This document shows, in pieces, positions 38,401 through 47,484 of a stretch of 55,059 nt of DNA. Below the pieces are notes generated by a model. It searched no databases. It was not told the origin of the DNA and saw nothing but the letters and a program-made list of their open reading frames with translations. A program made the translations under genes and the position numbers. The first letter of the stretch is position 1; every line of letters starts with the position of its first letter. Source of the stretch: Nitrosomonas sp. (GTDB lineage: Bacteria; Pseudomonadota; Gammaproteobacteria; Burkholderiales; Nitrosomonadaceae); assembly GCA_024281695.1 (NCBI GenBank), contig JAMXAE010000003.1, positions 1 through 55,059 on the forward strand, in the 5' to 3' direction.

Positions 38401-38871
38401 ACCCGGCGAGAAGACCTGCGTGACATGCGAATAGCCGGCCAGGGTTAATTGACTGCGTAATCCAGCCAGGTCCAGCACTTCCTTTTGTTTCAGGAAGAAA
38501 GTATGGGCAGCGAGATACTCGCGCGGCAGCATGCGGTAAAGCGCTGTGGTCAAGGGAGTGATGAGCACATCACAGGTGCCGTTCATCACTTGATACAGTG
38601 TGGCAAGCCGCTCCGAAACCAGATCATGGTGCGGTGAGAAAGTATCGTAAGGGAGCGTTTCCCAATCAGGGAGTAAATGTGTTCTTAATTCAGGTACAAA
38701 GTATGGGATTTCTTCTAACAGCCTCTGGGCATCCAGTGCATTGGCGGTGATAATGGTGATTGGTTTTGCCTGCTGGGCCAGTTGCGCAAGAAAAAGTGAA
38801 TCACTTGAGCCGTCAAAATCAGCATAACGCGATACGGTTCCCGGTGTTGGTAGAATGTGATTTTGTTGCAT
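35416..38871 (-). CDS. mfd: Transcription-repair coupling factor Mfd
   Basis: An 1151-residue DNA translocase that removes stalled RNA polymerase and recruits UvrA to lesions. Domains in order: a UvrB-like N-terminal module, a CarD-like RNA-polymerase-interacting domain with GDPVVHEQHGIGRYLGL (about 480-496), a RecG-like helicase core with Walker A GDVGFGKTE (about 629-637) and DEEH (about 735), and the TRCF C-terminal domain. It is full length. Its last 31 residues have a divergent counterpart about 1.3 kb downstream. No clear Shine-Dalgarno is seen before the ATG. Base composition is visibly more G+C-rich than its neighbour on the left. Confidence 0.97.
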   Translation of the reverse strand: MQQNHILPTPGTVSRYADFDGSSDSLFLAQLAQQAKPITIITANALDAQRLLEEIPYFVPELRTHLLPDWETLPYDTFSPHHDLVSERLATLYQVMNGTCDVLITPLTTALYRMLPREYLAAHTFFLKQKEVLDLAGLRSQLTLAGYSHVTQVFSPGEYSVRGGLIDLFPMGSPLPYRIDLLDNEIDTIRTFDVDTQRSIYPVNEIRLLPAREFPLDEAGRTCFRGNFREKFEGDPTKKQIYKDISKGMTPAGIEYYLPLFFEQTATLFDYLPENTLLCLHRDVRPIIDEFWRDTQSRYQLLRADIDRPLLPPHDLFLSSDIFFGKLKPYARIEILSNGSDVKLAAPKSSSPLPSVQVNRHAENPLEKLAALVSRFSQSGGRVLLLAESMGRRELIAEYLHQYDLHPGNCQDYAQFLDSPQSFTLSVAPLHAGFILESAQIAFITESELYSTHVYGRREREARKTTSTDNILRDLSEIKPGDPVVHEQHGIGRYLGLVSMDVGEGAPGELSEFLSLEYEGGDKLYVPVSQLYLIGRYSGAAPESAPLHKLGSGQWDKAKRKAMQQVRDTAAELLNLYAQRAAREGHAFRLSPHDYDAFAEGFGFEETADQAAAIKAVIADLTSGKPMDRLICGDVGFGKTEVALRAAFIAVADGKQVAVLVPTTLLAEQHFQNFSDRFGLIADQWPVKIAELSRFRSAKEQTQALAGLAKGEIDIIIGTHKLIQKDVHFKNLGLVIIDEEHRFGVRQKEQLKKIRAEVDVLTLTATPIPRTLAMSLEGLRDFSIIATAPQRRLAIRTFVSSFSMGIIREACLRELKRGGQIYFLHNEVSTIQLMYEKLSGLLPEARINIAHGQMRERDLEHVMRDFYQQRFNILLCTTIIETGIDIPSANTIIINNAHKFGLAQLHQLRGRVGRSHHQAYAYLLTPDEEALGSQAKKRLEAIQAMEELGSGFFLAMHDLEIRGAGAVLSESQSGEMQEIGFSLYSSMLDTAIKSLKEGREPDMQHPLGIATEINLHVPTLLPDDYCHDIHERLVLYKRMANCNDDEQLDDMQRELVDRFGLLPDPTRALLDCHRLRIAAKPLGIMRIDASADSIQVQFIPNPPIDPLKIIQLIQSSREYSLSGQDRLKILVKIEDVNKRVMRIKELVQKLE

Positions 38872-39147
38872 TTTTAGGGGGCTAGTCTTGTAACGACAAA
38901 AAGTGACTGGGTGGAAAGACTAACTCTGAATCAAAAACGAGATATTATAAGCCAGTTTCCGGTCATCTTTGAGTTTGCATGGATTGAGTGGTAAGAAACT
39001 GGTTATAAAAGCGTGAATTTCAGCTTTATTCATGGCTTCGACCAAGATAAAAGAGTCTATTCTTAATCGTAAGTGTTCTAGAAATACTGATATCTATCGT
39101 AGAATAATAAATAATTATCAAGAAAACAGTTTTTAACGGACTGAACA

Positions 39148-39981
39148 ATGAGCGTTTTCATGAAATCGAATAGGTTGCAGTGGATAAGAAGATTTATACT
39201 GTCCATATACTTAATAATCACTGCCATTTTTGCGGGATCAGCGGTTGCGCAAGGCAGCTCCTCTACGCTACTTACTCACGAAAATAAACAGAAAATTGAA
39301 TTGGCTGTCTGGCGATATGCCATTGATACGCCGCTGCTGATGGAAACAATCCATTGGTTTCGCGAAGTCACCCGCAATTCTCAGGAAGCAGCAGCCATCG
39401 TGCAGCTTTCTCGCCTGGAATTTATGCGCGCTCAACTCGAGATGGATAAAAAACGCCGTATTCAACTGTTTGAGCGCTGTATCGCAATCGCCGATCAAGC
39501 GCTTGCTTTGGATGCGAATGATGCGACCGGTCTTTTCTGGAAGGCTGCTGCGATGGGGAAAATGGCCGAAGATAGCGGTATATTGAGAGCACTCGGAATG
39601 CTTCGGCCGATGGAAGAAATGTTATTGAAAGTGGTTAATTTGGATGAAGGATATGAAAATGCGGGTGGACATAGAGCGCTGGGTCGTATGTATCATAAAC
39701 TTCCTGGATCTCCCATCAGCTTTGGTAGCAACCAGAAAGCTCTCAAACATCTTAAGCGGGCCCATGAGCTTTTTCCCAAAGACATTATTACGCGTGCTTT
39801 TTATGCCGAAGTGCTTTATGACGAAGGTAAAAAAGAAGAAGCGCGTAAGCATGCGCATTTTGTACTGGCAACCCCGATTGATGATGAAGATGCGCTGGAG
39901 TTTTCTGCCTACGTCGATATTGCCCTGGATGTAGTTAGAAAAACCGGTGGTGCAGAAATAAGCCTGGGAAGTTACAAATAG
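39148..39981 (+). CDS. Exported TPR-repeat protein
   Basis: A 277-residue protein with a basic N-terminus and hydrophobic signal (about 12-34, ending SAVAQG). The rest is helical repeats: CIAIADQALALDANDATGLFWKAAAMGKMAE, then AHELFPKDIITRAFYAEVLYDEGKKEEARKH near the C-terminus. The pattern resembles TatT-type periplasmic TPR proteins and the RMD family. No TRAP transporter gene is nearby, so the role is open. A second Met four codons in is an alternative start. Confidence 0.7.
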   Translation: MSVFMKSNRLQWIRRFILSIYLIITAIFAGSAVAQGSSSTLLTHENKQKIELAVWRYAIDTPLLMETIHWFREVTRNSQEAAAIVQLSRLEFMRAQLEMDKKRRIQLFERCIAIADQALALDANDATGLFWKAAAMGKMAEDSGILRALGMLRPMEEMLLKVVNLDEGYENAGGHRALGRMYHKLPGSPISFGSNQKALKHLKRAHELFPKDIITRAFYAEVLYDEGKKEEARKHAHFVLATPIDDEDALEFSAYVDIALDVVRKTGGAEISLGSYK

Positions 39982-40175
39982 CGTTAATTGACATGAATCC
40001 GATATAAATCATTGGACGTTCCGTAAAATATCTACAGTGCTGGTATGATTTCTCTATGGTGAATGTGTTAACTGCGAAGCGGGATTTCGCAATCCTCTTC
40101 TTGAGCGATTACAAAATATTTTCTAATCTTTATACTGAGTTGTTTCGGATCTGATGGTTTCGTCGGGAGTCAATT

Positions 40176-40598
40176 ATGCTTGTCAAAGAGTTAATGAGGA
40201 CTAGGCTTGTAACCGTTGAAATGGATGATAAGTTATCAGTAGTCAAAGAAATATTGGAAAGATTAAAAATCCATCATGTAATAGTAATCGAGTCGAAGCA
40301 AGTTTATGGCGTCGTTTCAGATCGAGATCTCTATAAGGCGTTGAGTCCCAATATCGGAACAATCACAGAGACTCCCAGGGATGCGGCAACATTAAACAAG
40401 CGTGTTTATCAGATTATGAGCCATCATCCTATTGTGTTGACACCTAATGCAACCATTGAAGAAACCATTGCTGTTTTCAATGCACACCCTATTTCATGTA
40501 TCCCAATCGTTGATCATGAAATGCAGCCTGTCGGTATTGTGACTGTTAGGAGTATTCTTAAAGTGTTGGCTGAAAAGAAATGGGCTTTCTCTAATTGA
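40176..40598 (+). CDS. CBS-domain protein
   Basis: A 140-residue protein made of a CBS pair: VKELMRTRLVTVEMDDKLSVV (about 3-23) to GVVSDRDLYKAL, and VYQIMSHHPIVLTPNATIEE to PVGIVTVRSILKVL. CBS pairs usually bind adenine nucleotides and regulate a partner; no catalytic domain is attached here. GGGAG precedes the ATG. The next gene is 70 bases downstream on the same strand. Confidence 0.88.
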   Translation: MLVKELMRTRLVTVEMDDKLSVVKEILERLKIHHVIVIESKQVYGVVSDRDLYKALSPNIGTITETPRDAATLNKRVYQIMSHHPIVLTPNATIEETIAVFNAHPISCIPIVDHEMQPVGIVTVRSILKVLAEKKWAFSN

Positions 40599-40668
40599 AA
40601 ATATCGATACTGCCGGGTTCTGAGTTGAGTGACACAAGGAATTAAGAAGCTACCATTGAGTTATTAGA

Positions 40669-41274
40669 ATGTTGACGGAAACCATTATTGATCTAATTCG
40701 CCATGGTGAGCCCGTTGGGGGAAATCGTTATCGCGGGCACACTGTTGATGATCCGCTCAGCGAAAAGGGTTGGTCACAAATGTGGAACGCCGTGGGTGAA
40801 TGCAATGCATGGAATCAGATCATTACTTCCCCGCTGCAACGTTGCCAGAGGTTTGCGCACGTATTGGGGGAACATCGCGGAATTCCCGTCACTGTTGAAT
40901 CGCGTTTTAAAGAAGTGGGATTTGGCGTATGGGAAGGACTGAGTCACGATGAAGTCAAAATTGATCGAGCTGCTGAATATCAGGCTTTCCTGAAAGATCC
41001 CGTGAATCAACGGCCGAGCGGCGCAGAGCCGCTCGACGAGTTTATGCAGCGAGTCAACTCAGCCTATCAAGATACCATTGAACGCTATCGGCATAGTCAT
41101 TTTCTGATCGTTGCACATGCTGGCGTTATGCGTGCCATTATTGCGAAAACAATCCACGCTGCTCCAGTTGGTCTGTATCGAATCAAAATCAGCAATGGAG
41201 GGATCACCCGTATTCGCGATACAAAAAATGGAGGGATATTGGAATTGCTGAATGGGAAATTGTCAAATCGATGA
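40669..41274 (+). CDS. Histidine phosphatase family protein
   Basis: A 201-residue phosphatase. The catalytic LIRHGEP (about 8-14) with the phospho-histidine, a later arginine in SPLQRCQRFA, E in FKEVGFGVWEG and the second histidine in IVAHAGVMRAI make up the complete active site. The LIRHGEP and FGVWEG blocks resemble CobC-type alpha-ribazole phosphatases, but no cobalamin genes adjoin, so the substrate is not assigned. Confidence 0.88.
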   Translation: MLTETIIDLIRHGEPVGGNRYRGHTVDDPLSEKGWSQMWNAVGECNAWNQIITSPLQRCQRFAHVLGEHRGIPVTVESRFKEVGFGVWEGLSHDEVKIDRAAEYQAFLKDPVNQRPSGAEPLDEFMQRVNSAYQDTIERYRHSHFLIVAHAGVMRAIIAKTIHAAPVGLYRIKISNGGITRIRDTKNGGILELLNGKLSNR

Positions 41275-41464
41275 GGAAAAGTATTTGCGCGAGCAGTAAC
41301 TGAACAGGTTTTGTCTAGTTTCATGTTCTTCCCCCAAATGAAATGAATAATTACGGAAATCCAGAGCCTAGAAAGATATATATCAGCACGAAAGATACGC
41401 GACGATACTTCCTCTGTAAGAGAATGTAATAAAGGGTACCGTCACCGTAGCTACATTGTTACGT

Positions 41465-43255
41465 CTAAAGTATGAAGTCACTCACGGTAAGCGTGCTAGC
41501 AGCGAAGTGATCGAGAACTAGGCTCATCTCGGCGCCGATGGCACCCGAGACATTGATCTCAATCACTGTGTCGGCGCCGGATTGGATGGCCCGGATTTGA
41601 CCTTCGGCGGTGAAGACGGCGCTGCCAATGAAGGCGAAAGCGTCATTACTGGCATTGCTGGCACGCGCATCCATACTTAGAAAATCTATCTTGTCCTGAC
41701 CATGAGTGAAATCGGTAATGTGGTCGCGTGTATTGGCGCTGGTGCCGGATTCCGTGATACTGTTGAAATCAAAGCGATCGTTTCCGCTGTCACCGGTCAT
41801 GGTGTCAGTACCTAAGCCGCCTGTGAGCACATCGCGGTCATCGCCACCTAATATCCGGTCATTGCCTCCGCGTCCTAGGAGAACATCGGTACCGGCGTGA
41901 CCCAGCAATGTGTTGGCAAGATTGTTCCCGCGCAAGCTGTCGGCGAAAGTCGATCCAGACAGACCCTCGATCAAAGCGTATAAATCGCCTGCTGCCTCAC
42001 CGGTGTTGATTGCGCCGTTGATGAGATCGGCCGTAACACCTGTGACGGTTGCTGAGATGTAAGATGCAAAGTCGAATCCATCGCCGCCATTCAGTGAATC
42101 ATCCCCGGCGCCGCCGTCGAGTATATCGTTACCGGTCTGCCCAAAGATGCGATCATTGCCTGCGTCGCCGAAAAGCTGGTCATTGCCGCCGGACACGGAT
42201 GGTGCTGAGCCATTGACGAATTCGCCGAAAATATAATCATCGCCGGAACCACCATGGATCAAATCGTTGCCGCCGACGAGAACGCCGGTCGAGGCATTGA
42301 ACACATCACCGACGATATTGTCGTTACCACCGTTGCCGAGCAATATATCGGCTCCTCCGACGGTTTCCGGGCCACCTTGATTGTGTACATCGCCCACAAT
42401 GGTATCCGTTTGATTGCTTCCATTAATGATGTCGCCCCCGCCCTTCACATTGGCAAAAGCCCCTTGATTCGAAACGTCGCCCACAAGCTCGAGAAATGTT
42501 CCAAAGCTACCGGTAGCGTCGATAATATCGCCTGCGCCGATTAATACTGCTAAACGTCCGGCAACACCCTCAATGCTCTGCGCATCGCCAATAGCCTGAG
42601 AGCCGGAACCGGAAGAGTTGAAGAGAATAACGTCGTTGCCGCCTATCAATTTACCGGAAGCGTTGACATGAAGAACATCTCCATAGTACGACTGCTGAAG
42701 CGTAGTGTTGCTTCCGAAGAATACATCATTGCCGCCGTGATAATTGATCGCTACGGCTTCCGGTGCTTGGCTTCCCACATCTACGACATCGCCAATCATG
42801 GTGGTTTTTGCGCCGCCATCTGTAAAAACGTCATTTCCACCCAGTGCAATGCCGGACCGGGCAATGATGTTGTCGCCGAAAATAGTGAAAGCCGTAGCGC
42901 TACTGGCAACTGTCGCCGAGGGGCCAGCGATTGTATCGCTTCCCTCAAGCATGCGCCAGAAACTCTCCGCGTTGTTGTCGAGTGGTGCTGCCAGTGCGTC
43001 GATCTCAAAGATTTGGACTTTGTTGTTGGAGACGTTGTTGTCGAGATAGATGTGGGTGGAGACTACATTCCCACCACTCGCACGACCTAGATCATCAAAG
43101 GTGAGTGCAGTACCTACCACATCTACTTTGTTGCCAGCAGGTGTGAGCCATTGCCACAGCGAAGGACTGTGCGCGATGTAGGCGCTGAATTTGACAAGGT
43201 CGGAGTCGCTCATGTCGACCGCCTGATTGGCTTGAGAAAAATCAAGTTTGGCCAT
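41465..43255 (-). CDS. RTX-type (hemolysin-type calcium-binding repeat) secreted protein
   Basis: A 596-residue acidic protein. From about residue 265 it carries many calcium-binding nonapeptide repeats, in irregular form such as GGNDNIVGD and in canonical form such as GDAGNDRIFGQTGNDILDG and GGAGDDSLNGGDGFD. The last 110 residues (DRFDFNSITES, HITDFTHGQDKIDF) form a serralysin-like C-terminal module ending in SDFIL, as expected for type I secretion. There is no Sec signal. The N-terminal 120 residues show no known enzyme motif. No ABC exporter genes are in the window. AAAGGA lies ten bases before the ATG. Confidence 0.88.
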   Translation of the reverse strand: MAKLDFSQANQAVDMSDSDLVKFSAYIAHSPSLWQWLTPAGNKVDVVGTALTFDDLGRASGGNVVSTHIYLDNNVSNNKVQIFEIDALAAPLDNNAESFWRMLEGSDTIAGPSATVASSATAFTIFGDNIIARSGIALGGNDVFTDGGAKTTMIGDVVDVGSQAPEAVAINYHGGNDVFFGSNTTLQQSYYGDVLHVNASGKLIGGNDVILFNSSGSGSQAIGDAQSIEGVAGRLAVLIGAGDIIDATGSFGTFLELVGDVSNQGAFANVKGGGDIINGSNQTDTIVGDVHNQGGPETVGGADILLGNGGNDNIVGDVFNASTGVLVGGNDLIHGGSGDDYIFGEFVNGSAPSVSGGNDQLFGDAGNDRIFGQTGNDILDGGAGDDSLNGGDGFDFASYISATVTGVTADLINGAINTGEAAGDLYALIEGLSGSTFADSLRGNNLANTLLGHAGTDVLLGRGGNDRILGGDDRDVLTGGLGTDTMTGDSGNDRFDFNSITESGTSANTRDHITDFTHGQDKIDFLSMDARASNASNDAFAFIGSAVFTAEGQIRAIQSGADTVIEINVSGAIGAEMSLVLDHFAASTLTVSDFIL

Positions 43256-43385
43256 GATAAGTATTCCTTTAGGGGAAAGTGCGCATAAACACTATTCTTT
43301 GTTAAAGTTCTCTATATGTGAATTAATATAGGCGTTTAAGACGATGTCTAGCTAGGCTATTCATTTGAATATAGGAATATTATTG

Positions 43386-43425
43386 TTCTACACTCAATGC
43401 GATAATTCTCACATTGAGTGTAGAA
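43386..43425. repeat. Perfect 14-bp inverted repeat
   Basis: TTCTACACTCAATG (43386-43399) pairs perfectly with CATTGAGTGTAGAA (43412-43425) around a 12-base loop. It sits between the MgtC/DUF4010 gene stop (43467) and the RTX gene start (43255), both minus strand. It could terminate the long upstream transcript, although no clean T-run follows on the minus strand, or it could be a regulatory site for the RTX gene. Confidence 0.6.
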
Positions 43426-43466
43426 GAACGGCTCTGTTGCAAGAAAATGAAGTGATGGAGGAATTT

Positions 43467-44729
43467 TTAGATAAAGAACAACAATGCTAATCCAATACCA
43501 CCGGCAGTTGCCAGCATGCCCGAGAGGCATTGTTTGGCCAGTAAAGTATTACCGAAGAAGCAGATTAGTCCAAGTTTGAAGCCAATATTGGAGAGTATTC
43601 CGATGGAGATAGCGGTTACTGTTTCCGTTGCTTCTAGTTTGCCCATTTCGAACAAACGTAGGCTCGATAGGGTGATGGCATCGACATCCGTTAGGCCGGA
43701 GATCAGCGCAACCGCATATAATCCGCCACTACCGGCGATATCCGATAACCATGCAGCACAAAATAGAACAAGGCCATAGATGAGCCCGAAAGTTGCTGCG
43801 GTAGGAATCTCGGTGGGATTCTTGATTTCCGGTACGGGTAATTCATTCTGCTGGTTTAATTGATACCACCAATAAATAGTAATGCCTAGCCCCAGTACAA
43901 AGCCGCTACCTAAAATGGGCAACAATTGCGGCAATATGGACGGGGAAGCGACTGCACTGACGATCGTCAAACGGATCAATACGGTTAAATTGGCAATTAG
44001 AATGATGACGACAGCAAGTGGCATAAAATTCTGGTTTTCAGCGCTGCGCCGCGCATAGACCAGTGTGGTGGCGGTGCTGGAAACTAACCCACCAAATAAG
44101 CCCAGCACAGCGCTATGGCGCGAACCGATGAGTTGTAGGGCTACATAACCCGCTAGACTTACACCGGAAATCAATACTACCATTAACCAAATTTGGTAGG
44201 GATTGATGGCTTCATAGGGGCCATAATTCTTGTCCGGCAATATGGGAAGAATAATGAATGTCAGCACTGCAAACTGCAGTATGGAAATTAAATCTCGCCG
44301 ATTCAATTTTTCAGTAATGCCGTGCAATTCTGTCTTGAAGTACAGCAATACCGTGGTAATGATAGCCAGCATGATCGCCAGTGTATCGTTGTCATACCAG
44401 ACGGCGGCTCCTAAACCATAGCACACCAGAATCGCGGCGACAGTGGTGGTACCCGGATCCATACTGTCATCTCTGGCGCGAAAATAAGCAGCAATCGTCA
44501 TCAAACCGACAATAAGCAAGCCACCCAGTAGCAGCGACGGCGTGTTGGTTTCTTCTGACAACAGCGCGGTTAGCGTGCCGAATAATGCGACTAACGCAAA
44601 TGTTCTAAGTCCTGCGCGAGAACCTGGGCTGCGTTCGCGTTCCAGTCCAATGAGTAAGCCAATTGCGAGACTAGTCACAAAATGGGGTAAGGCGGAGAGT
44701 TCTCCATTCAGCATGAATTCAGTGTTCAT
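43467..44729 (-). CDS. MgtC/SapB-DUF4010 membrane protein
   Basis: A 420-residue polytopic protein. The N-terminal MgtC/SapB domain (about 14-140) has LIGLERERSPGSRAGLRTFALVAL; the C-terminal DUF4010 domain follows with LGLFGGLVSSTATTLVYARRSAE and GLTDVDAITLSSLRLFEMG. About a dozen hydrophobic helices are visible. The family is linked to magnesium or acid stress only by homology to MgtC; transport has not been shown. Its ATG overlaps the end of recJ by 11 bases, so it is probably the last gene of that operon. Confidence 0.85.
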   Translation of the reverse strand: MNTEFMLNGELSALPHFVTSLAIGLLIGLERERSPGSRAGLRTFALVALFGTLTALLSEETNTPSLLLGGLLIVGLMTIAAYFRARDDSMDPGTTTVAAILVCYGLGAAVWYDNDTLAIMLAIITTVLLYFKTELHGITEKLNRRDLISILQFAVLTFIILPILPDKNYGPYEAINPYQIWLMVVLISGVSLAGYVALQLIGSRHSAVLGLFGGLVSSTATTLVYARRSAENQNFMPLAVVIILIANLTVLIRLTIVSAVASPSILPQLLPILGSGFVLGLGITIYWWYQLNQQNELPVPEIKNPTEIPTAATFGLIYGLVLFCAAWLSDIAGSGGLYAVALISGLTDVDAITLSSLRLFEMGKLEATETVTAISIGILSNIGFKLGLICFFGNTLLAKQCLSGMLATAGGIGLALLFFI

Positions 44730-46497
44730 CCTTGACTACCTGGTTATTGGGATCAGACCAATGTTCAAGCAGGAATTGTAAAGTGGATTTGCCATTATAT
44801 TCATTGATCTGTAATCGATAAACCGCATCGATGTGGTCCGGCAATGGATCATTATGGAAAAATAAAATGCCGTCGTAAGATTCCTCCGATTTTTGCGGTG
44901 TTTGGTCTTTGATGGTGGTATCCATTTTTCTTAGTTTTAATTTTAAGTGTTTCTCACCCACGATGCGTTGGCTCTCGACATAAAATCGCGCATTGAACGC
45001 AGGTTGGGGAAAACCTTGCCCCCATACTTGCTGGTTGAGATATTCTGCCAGTTCCATATTGATTTCGGATGCTCCCAAGTCGCCATCCGTCTCGATTACG
45101 CGCGTTAAATCGGCTGGTGTCAGCAGGGTTCGCGCAACTTGTTCAAAAGCATCGCAGAATTTCTCAAAATAATCTATGTGAATGGTCAATCCAGCGGCGG
45201 CTGCATGACCACCGAATTTAAGGAGTAGCCCTGGATAGCGTTTGGCAACCAGATCCAGTGCGTCGCGTAAGTGAAACCCATTGATGGATCGCCCCGAGCC
45301 TTTTAGTTCATTGCCATTGCCCGGTGCAAAGATGATGACCGGGCGATGGTATTTATCTTTCATGCGCGAAGCCAGAATGCCAATGACGCCTTGATGCCAG
45401 TCATGATCAAATAGACAAATGCTATACGCTGTCTGGATTTCCACTTGCCGGGTTTTAAGTAAATCTTCCAGCTTCAGTAAGGCACTTTCCTGCATGGTGG
45501 ATTCGATTTCACGGCGCTGTCGATTCAATTCATCCAGTTGTTTGGCGATTTCTGCCGCATAAGTTTTGTCATCGGTAATTAGGCATTCTATACCCAGGGA
45601 CATGTCATCCAGCCGTCCGGCTGCATTCAGACGTGGTCCAAGCATAAAACCCAAGTCATAGGTTGATATCTGCTGATGATCTCGCCGCGACACCTGCAAC
45701 AGCGCATGAATACCCGCGCAGCCGCGGCCTTTACGAATGCGTTGTAAACCTTGTTGTACCAGGATGCGATTATTGCTATCCAGCTTAACTACATCGGCTA
45801 CGGTTCCCAAAGCCACCAGATCAAGAAAATTGGCCAGATTGAGTTCCTGATCTTTAGTTGTAAAAGTGCCGCGCTGGCGTAATTCGGCGCGTAGCGCCAG
45901 CATTAGATAGAAAATAACGCCTACCCCCGCGATACTTTTACTGGGAAAAGGGCAATCCGGCTGATTGGGATTAATAATGGCGGTTGCAGCAGGCAATGTA
46001 TCGCCGGGCAGATGGTGATCGGTAATCAATACCTGCATACCCAATCGATTCGCTTCGGATACCCCGTCCACACTGGCGATGCCATTATCAACGGTGATCA
46101 GGATATCAGGCTGTTTGACAGTATGCGCGAGATGTACAATTTCCGGAGTCAAGCCATAGCCGAATTCAAAACGATTCGGTACTAGGTAGTCAACAATGGC
46201 ACCGAACTTACGCAAAATACGCAAGCCGACGGCGCATGCTGTCGCGCCATCGGAATCATAGTCAGCGATAATCAACAAGCGCTTTTTTGCCGCGATCGCA
46301 TCGGCGAGTAGACTCGCCATCGAAGTAATATTTTTGAACTGCTGAAATGGGATTAGTTGTACTAATTCGGTTTCCAGCTGGGTAGTGTTTTCAATGCCTC
46401 GTGCGGCATAAATGCGCGCTAATACCGGCGATAATCCGCAGCTATTGAGTGTTTCAAAAATATGGGCATCATAGGAACGGGTAGTGATTTTTGGCAT
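44719..46497 (-). CDS. recJ: Single-stranded-DNA-specific exonuclease RecJ
   Basis: A 592-residue 5'-3' exonuclease of the DHH family, used in recombinational and mismatch repair. Motif I is IADYDSDGATA, the DHH motif is LITDHHLPG, and the DHHA1 motif is GGHAAAAGLTI. The start is set at the ATG 46497 (MPKITTRSYDAHIFE), matching family N-termini; a longer frame of 60 extra codons overlaps corC and looks spurious. It follows corC by 43 bases, where lnt is usual in many proteobacteria. Confidence 0.95.
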   Translation of the reverse strand: MPKITTRSYDAHIFETLNSCGLSPVLARIYAARGIENTTQLETELVQLIPFQQFKNITSMASLLADAIAAKKRLLIIADYDSDGATACAVGLRILRKFGAIVDYLVPNRFEFGYGLTPEIVHLAHTVKQPDILITVDNGIASVDGVSEANRLGMQVLITDHHLPGDTLPAATAIINPNQPDCPFPSKSIAGVGVIFYLMLALRAELRQRGTFTTKDQELNLANFLDLVALGTVADVVKLDSNNRILVQQGLQRIRKGRGCAGIHALLQVSRRDHQQISTYDLGFMLGPRLNAAGRLDDMSLGIECLITDDKTYAAEIAKQLDELNRQRREIESTMQESALLKLEDLLKTRQVEIQTAYSICLFDHDWHQGVIGILASRMKDKYHRPVIIFAPGNGNELKGSGRSINGFHLRDALDLVAKRYPGLLLKFGGHAAAAGLTIHIDYFEKFCDAFEQVARTLLTPADLTRVIETDGDLGASEINMELAEYLNQQVWGQGFPQPAFNARFYVESQRIVGEKHLKLKLRKMDTTIKDQTPQKSEESYDGILFFHNDPLPDHIDAVYRLQINEYNGKSTLQFLLEHWSDPNNQVVKDEH

Positions 46498-46540
46498 GTA
46501 CCGGGCAAAAACGATTGATTGGGTGCAGCAAAAGAATAAG

Positions 46541-47389
46541 TTATTCTGAAACAGTTTCTGGAGGTGCGGTGATTTTCTCAACCTTGAGCATATGCAGTCG
46601 GCGGCTATCGGCGCGTTGTACAGTAAATTTAAAGTGATCGATAGTGACCGATTCATCGCGGATTGGTAAGCGGCCAAACTTGTTAAGTACTAAGCCGCCA
46701 ATAGTGTCGTAGTCATCATTATCAAAGTTTGCGCCAAGCACTTCATTGAAGTTATCAATCTCAGTAATGGCTTTTACGCGATACAGCCCGGCGGATTCCA
46801 TGACGATATTGTCTTCGTTTTCATCGAAATCATATTCATCTTCAATTTCTCCGACAATTTGTTCCAGTACGTCTTCGATCGTGACTAAACCCGCGACTCC
46901 TCCGTATTCATTGACGACAATGGCCATATGGTTGCGATTGCTGCGAAAATCCTTTAGCAGAATGTTCAGTCGCTTGGATTCCGGAATGAAAACGGCAGGA
47001 CGTAGCATATCGCGGATGTTAAATTCTTCTTCATCCGCATAGTAGCGCAACAGATCTTTTGCCAGCAAAATGCCGATAATATCGTCCTCAGAGCCTTCGG
47101 TGACTGGGAAACGTGAATGTGCAGCTTCAATGACAAAGGGAATGAACTTGTCGGGTGTTTGACTGATGTCAACCACATCCATTTGGGAGCGCGGCACCAT
47201 GATATCGCGCGCTTGCATTTCAGAGACTTGCATGACGCCTTCAATCATACTGAGTGCATCCGAATCCAGTAAATTGCGCTCAAAGGCTGAGTGAAGCAGG
47301 GTGATGAGTTGTTTGCGGTCCTCTGGTTCTCGAATCAGCAAAGTGCTTAATCGCTCCAGCCAACCGCTTTTAGGTGGGGGTTCATCCAT
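46541..47389 (-). CDS. corC: CorC/HlyC-family CBS protein
   Basis: A 282-residue cytoplasmic protein. A leader with ALSMIEGVMQVSEMQARDIMVPRSQM precedes a pair of CBS domains (about 60-190, including VNEYGGVAGLVTIEDVLEQIVGEIEDE), and a C-terminal CorC_HlyC domain follows (about 200-276). CorC (YbeX) has been linked to magnesium/cobalt efflux and more recently to ribosome metabolism. There is no membrane domain. It sits in the conserved miaB-ybeZ-ybeY-corC order. Confidence 0.93.
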   Translation of the reverse strand: MDEPPPKSGWLERLSTLLIREPEDRKQLITLLHSAFERNLLDSDALSMIEGVMQVSEMQARDIMVPRSQMDVVDISQTPDKFIPFVIEAAHSRFPVTEGSEDDIIGILLAKDLLRYYADEEEFNIRDMLRPAVFIPESKRLNILLKDFRSNRNHMAIVVNEYGGVAGLVTIEDVLEQIVGEIEDEYDFDENEDNIVMESAGLYRVKAITEIDNFNEVLGANFDNDDYDTIGGLVLNKFGRLPIRDESVTIDHFKFTVQRADSRRLHMLKVEKITAPPETVSE

Positions 47390-47484
47390 TTTGTAATGAT
47401 AATTTAAGTGGTTTAAAAGAAAAATGAGTTAAAAATTCCCCTTGCGGGTTGAACAGGTAAAGATCAGTGCGATGATTATCCAGG

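Noticed and set aside
43430..43442. GGCTCTGTTGCAA resembling an IS6-family end
   Set aside because: No second end, no target duplication and no transposase nearby; 13 bases alone are not enough.
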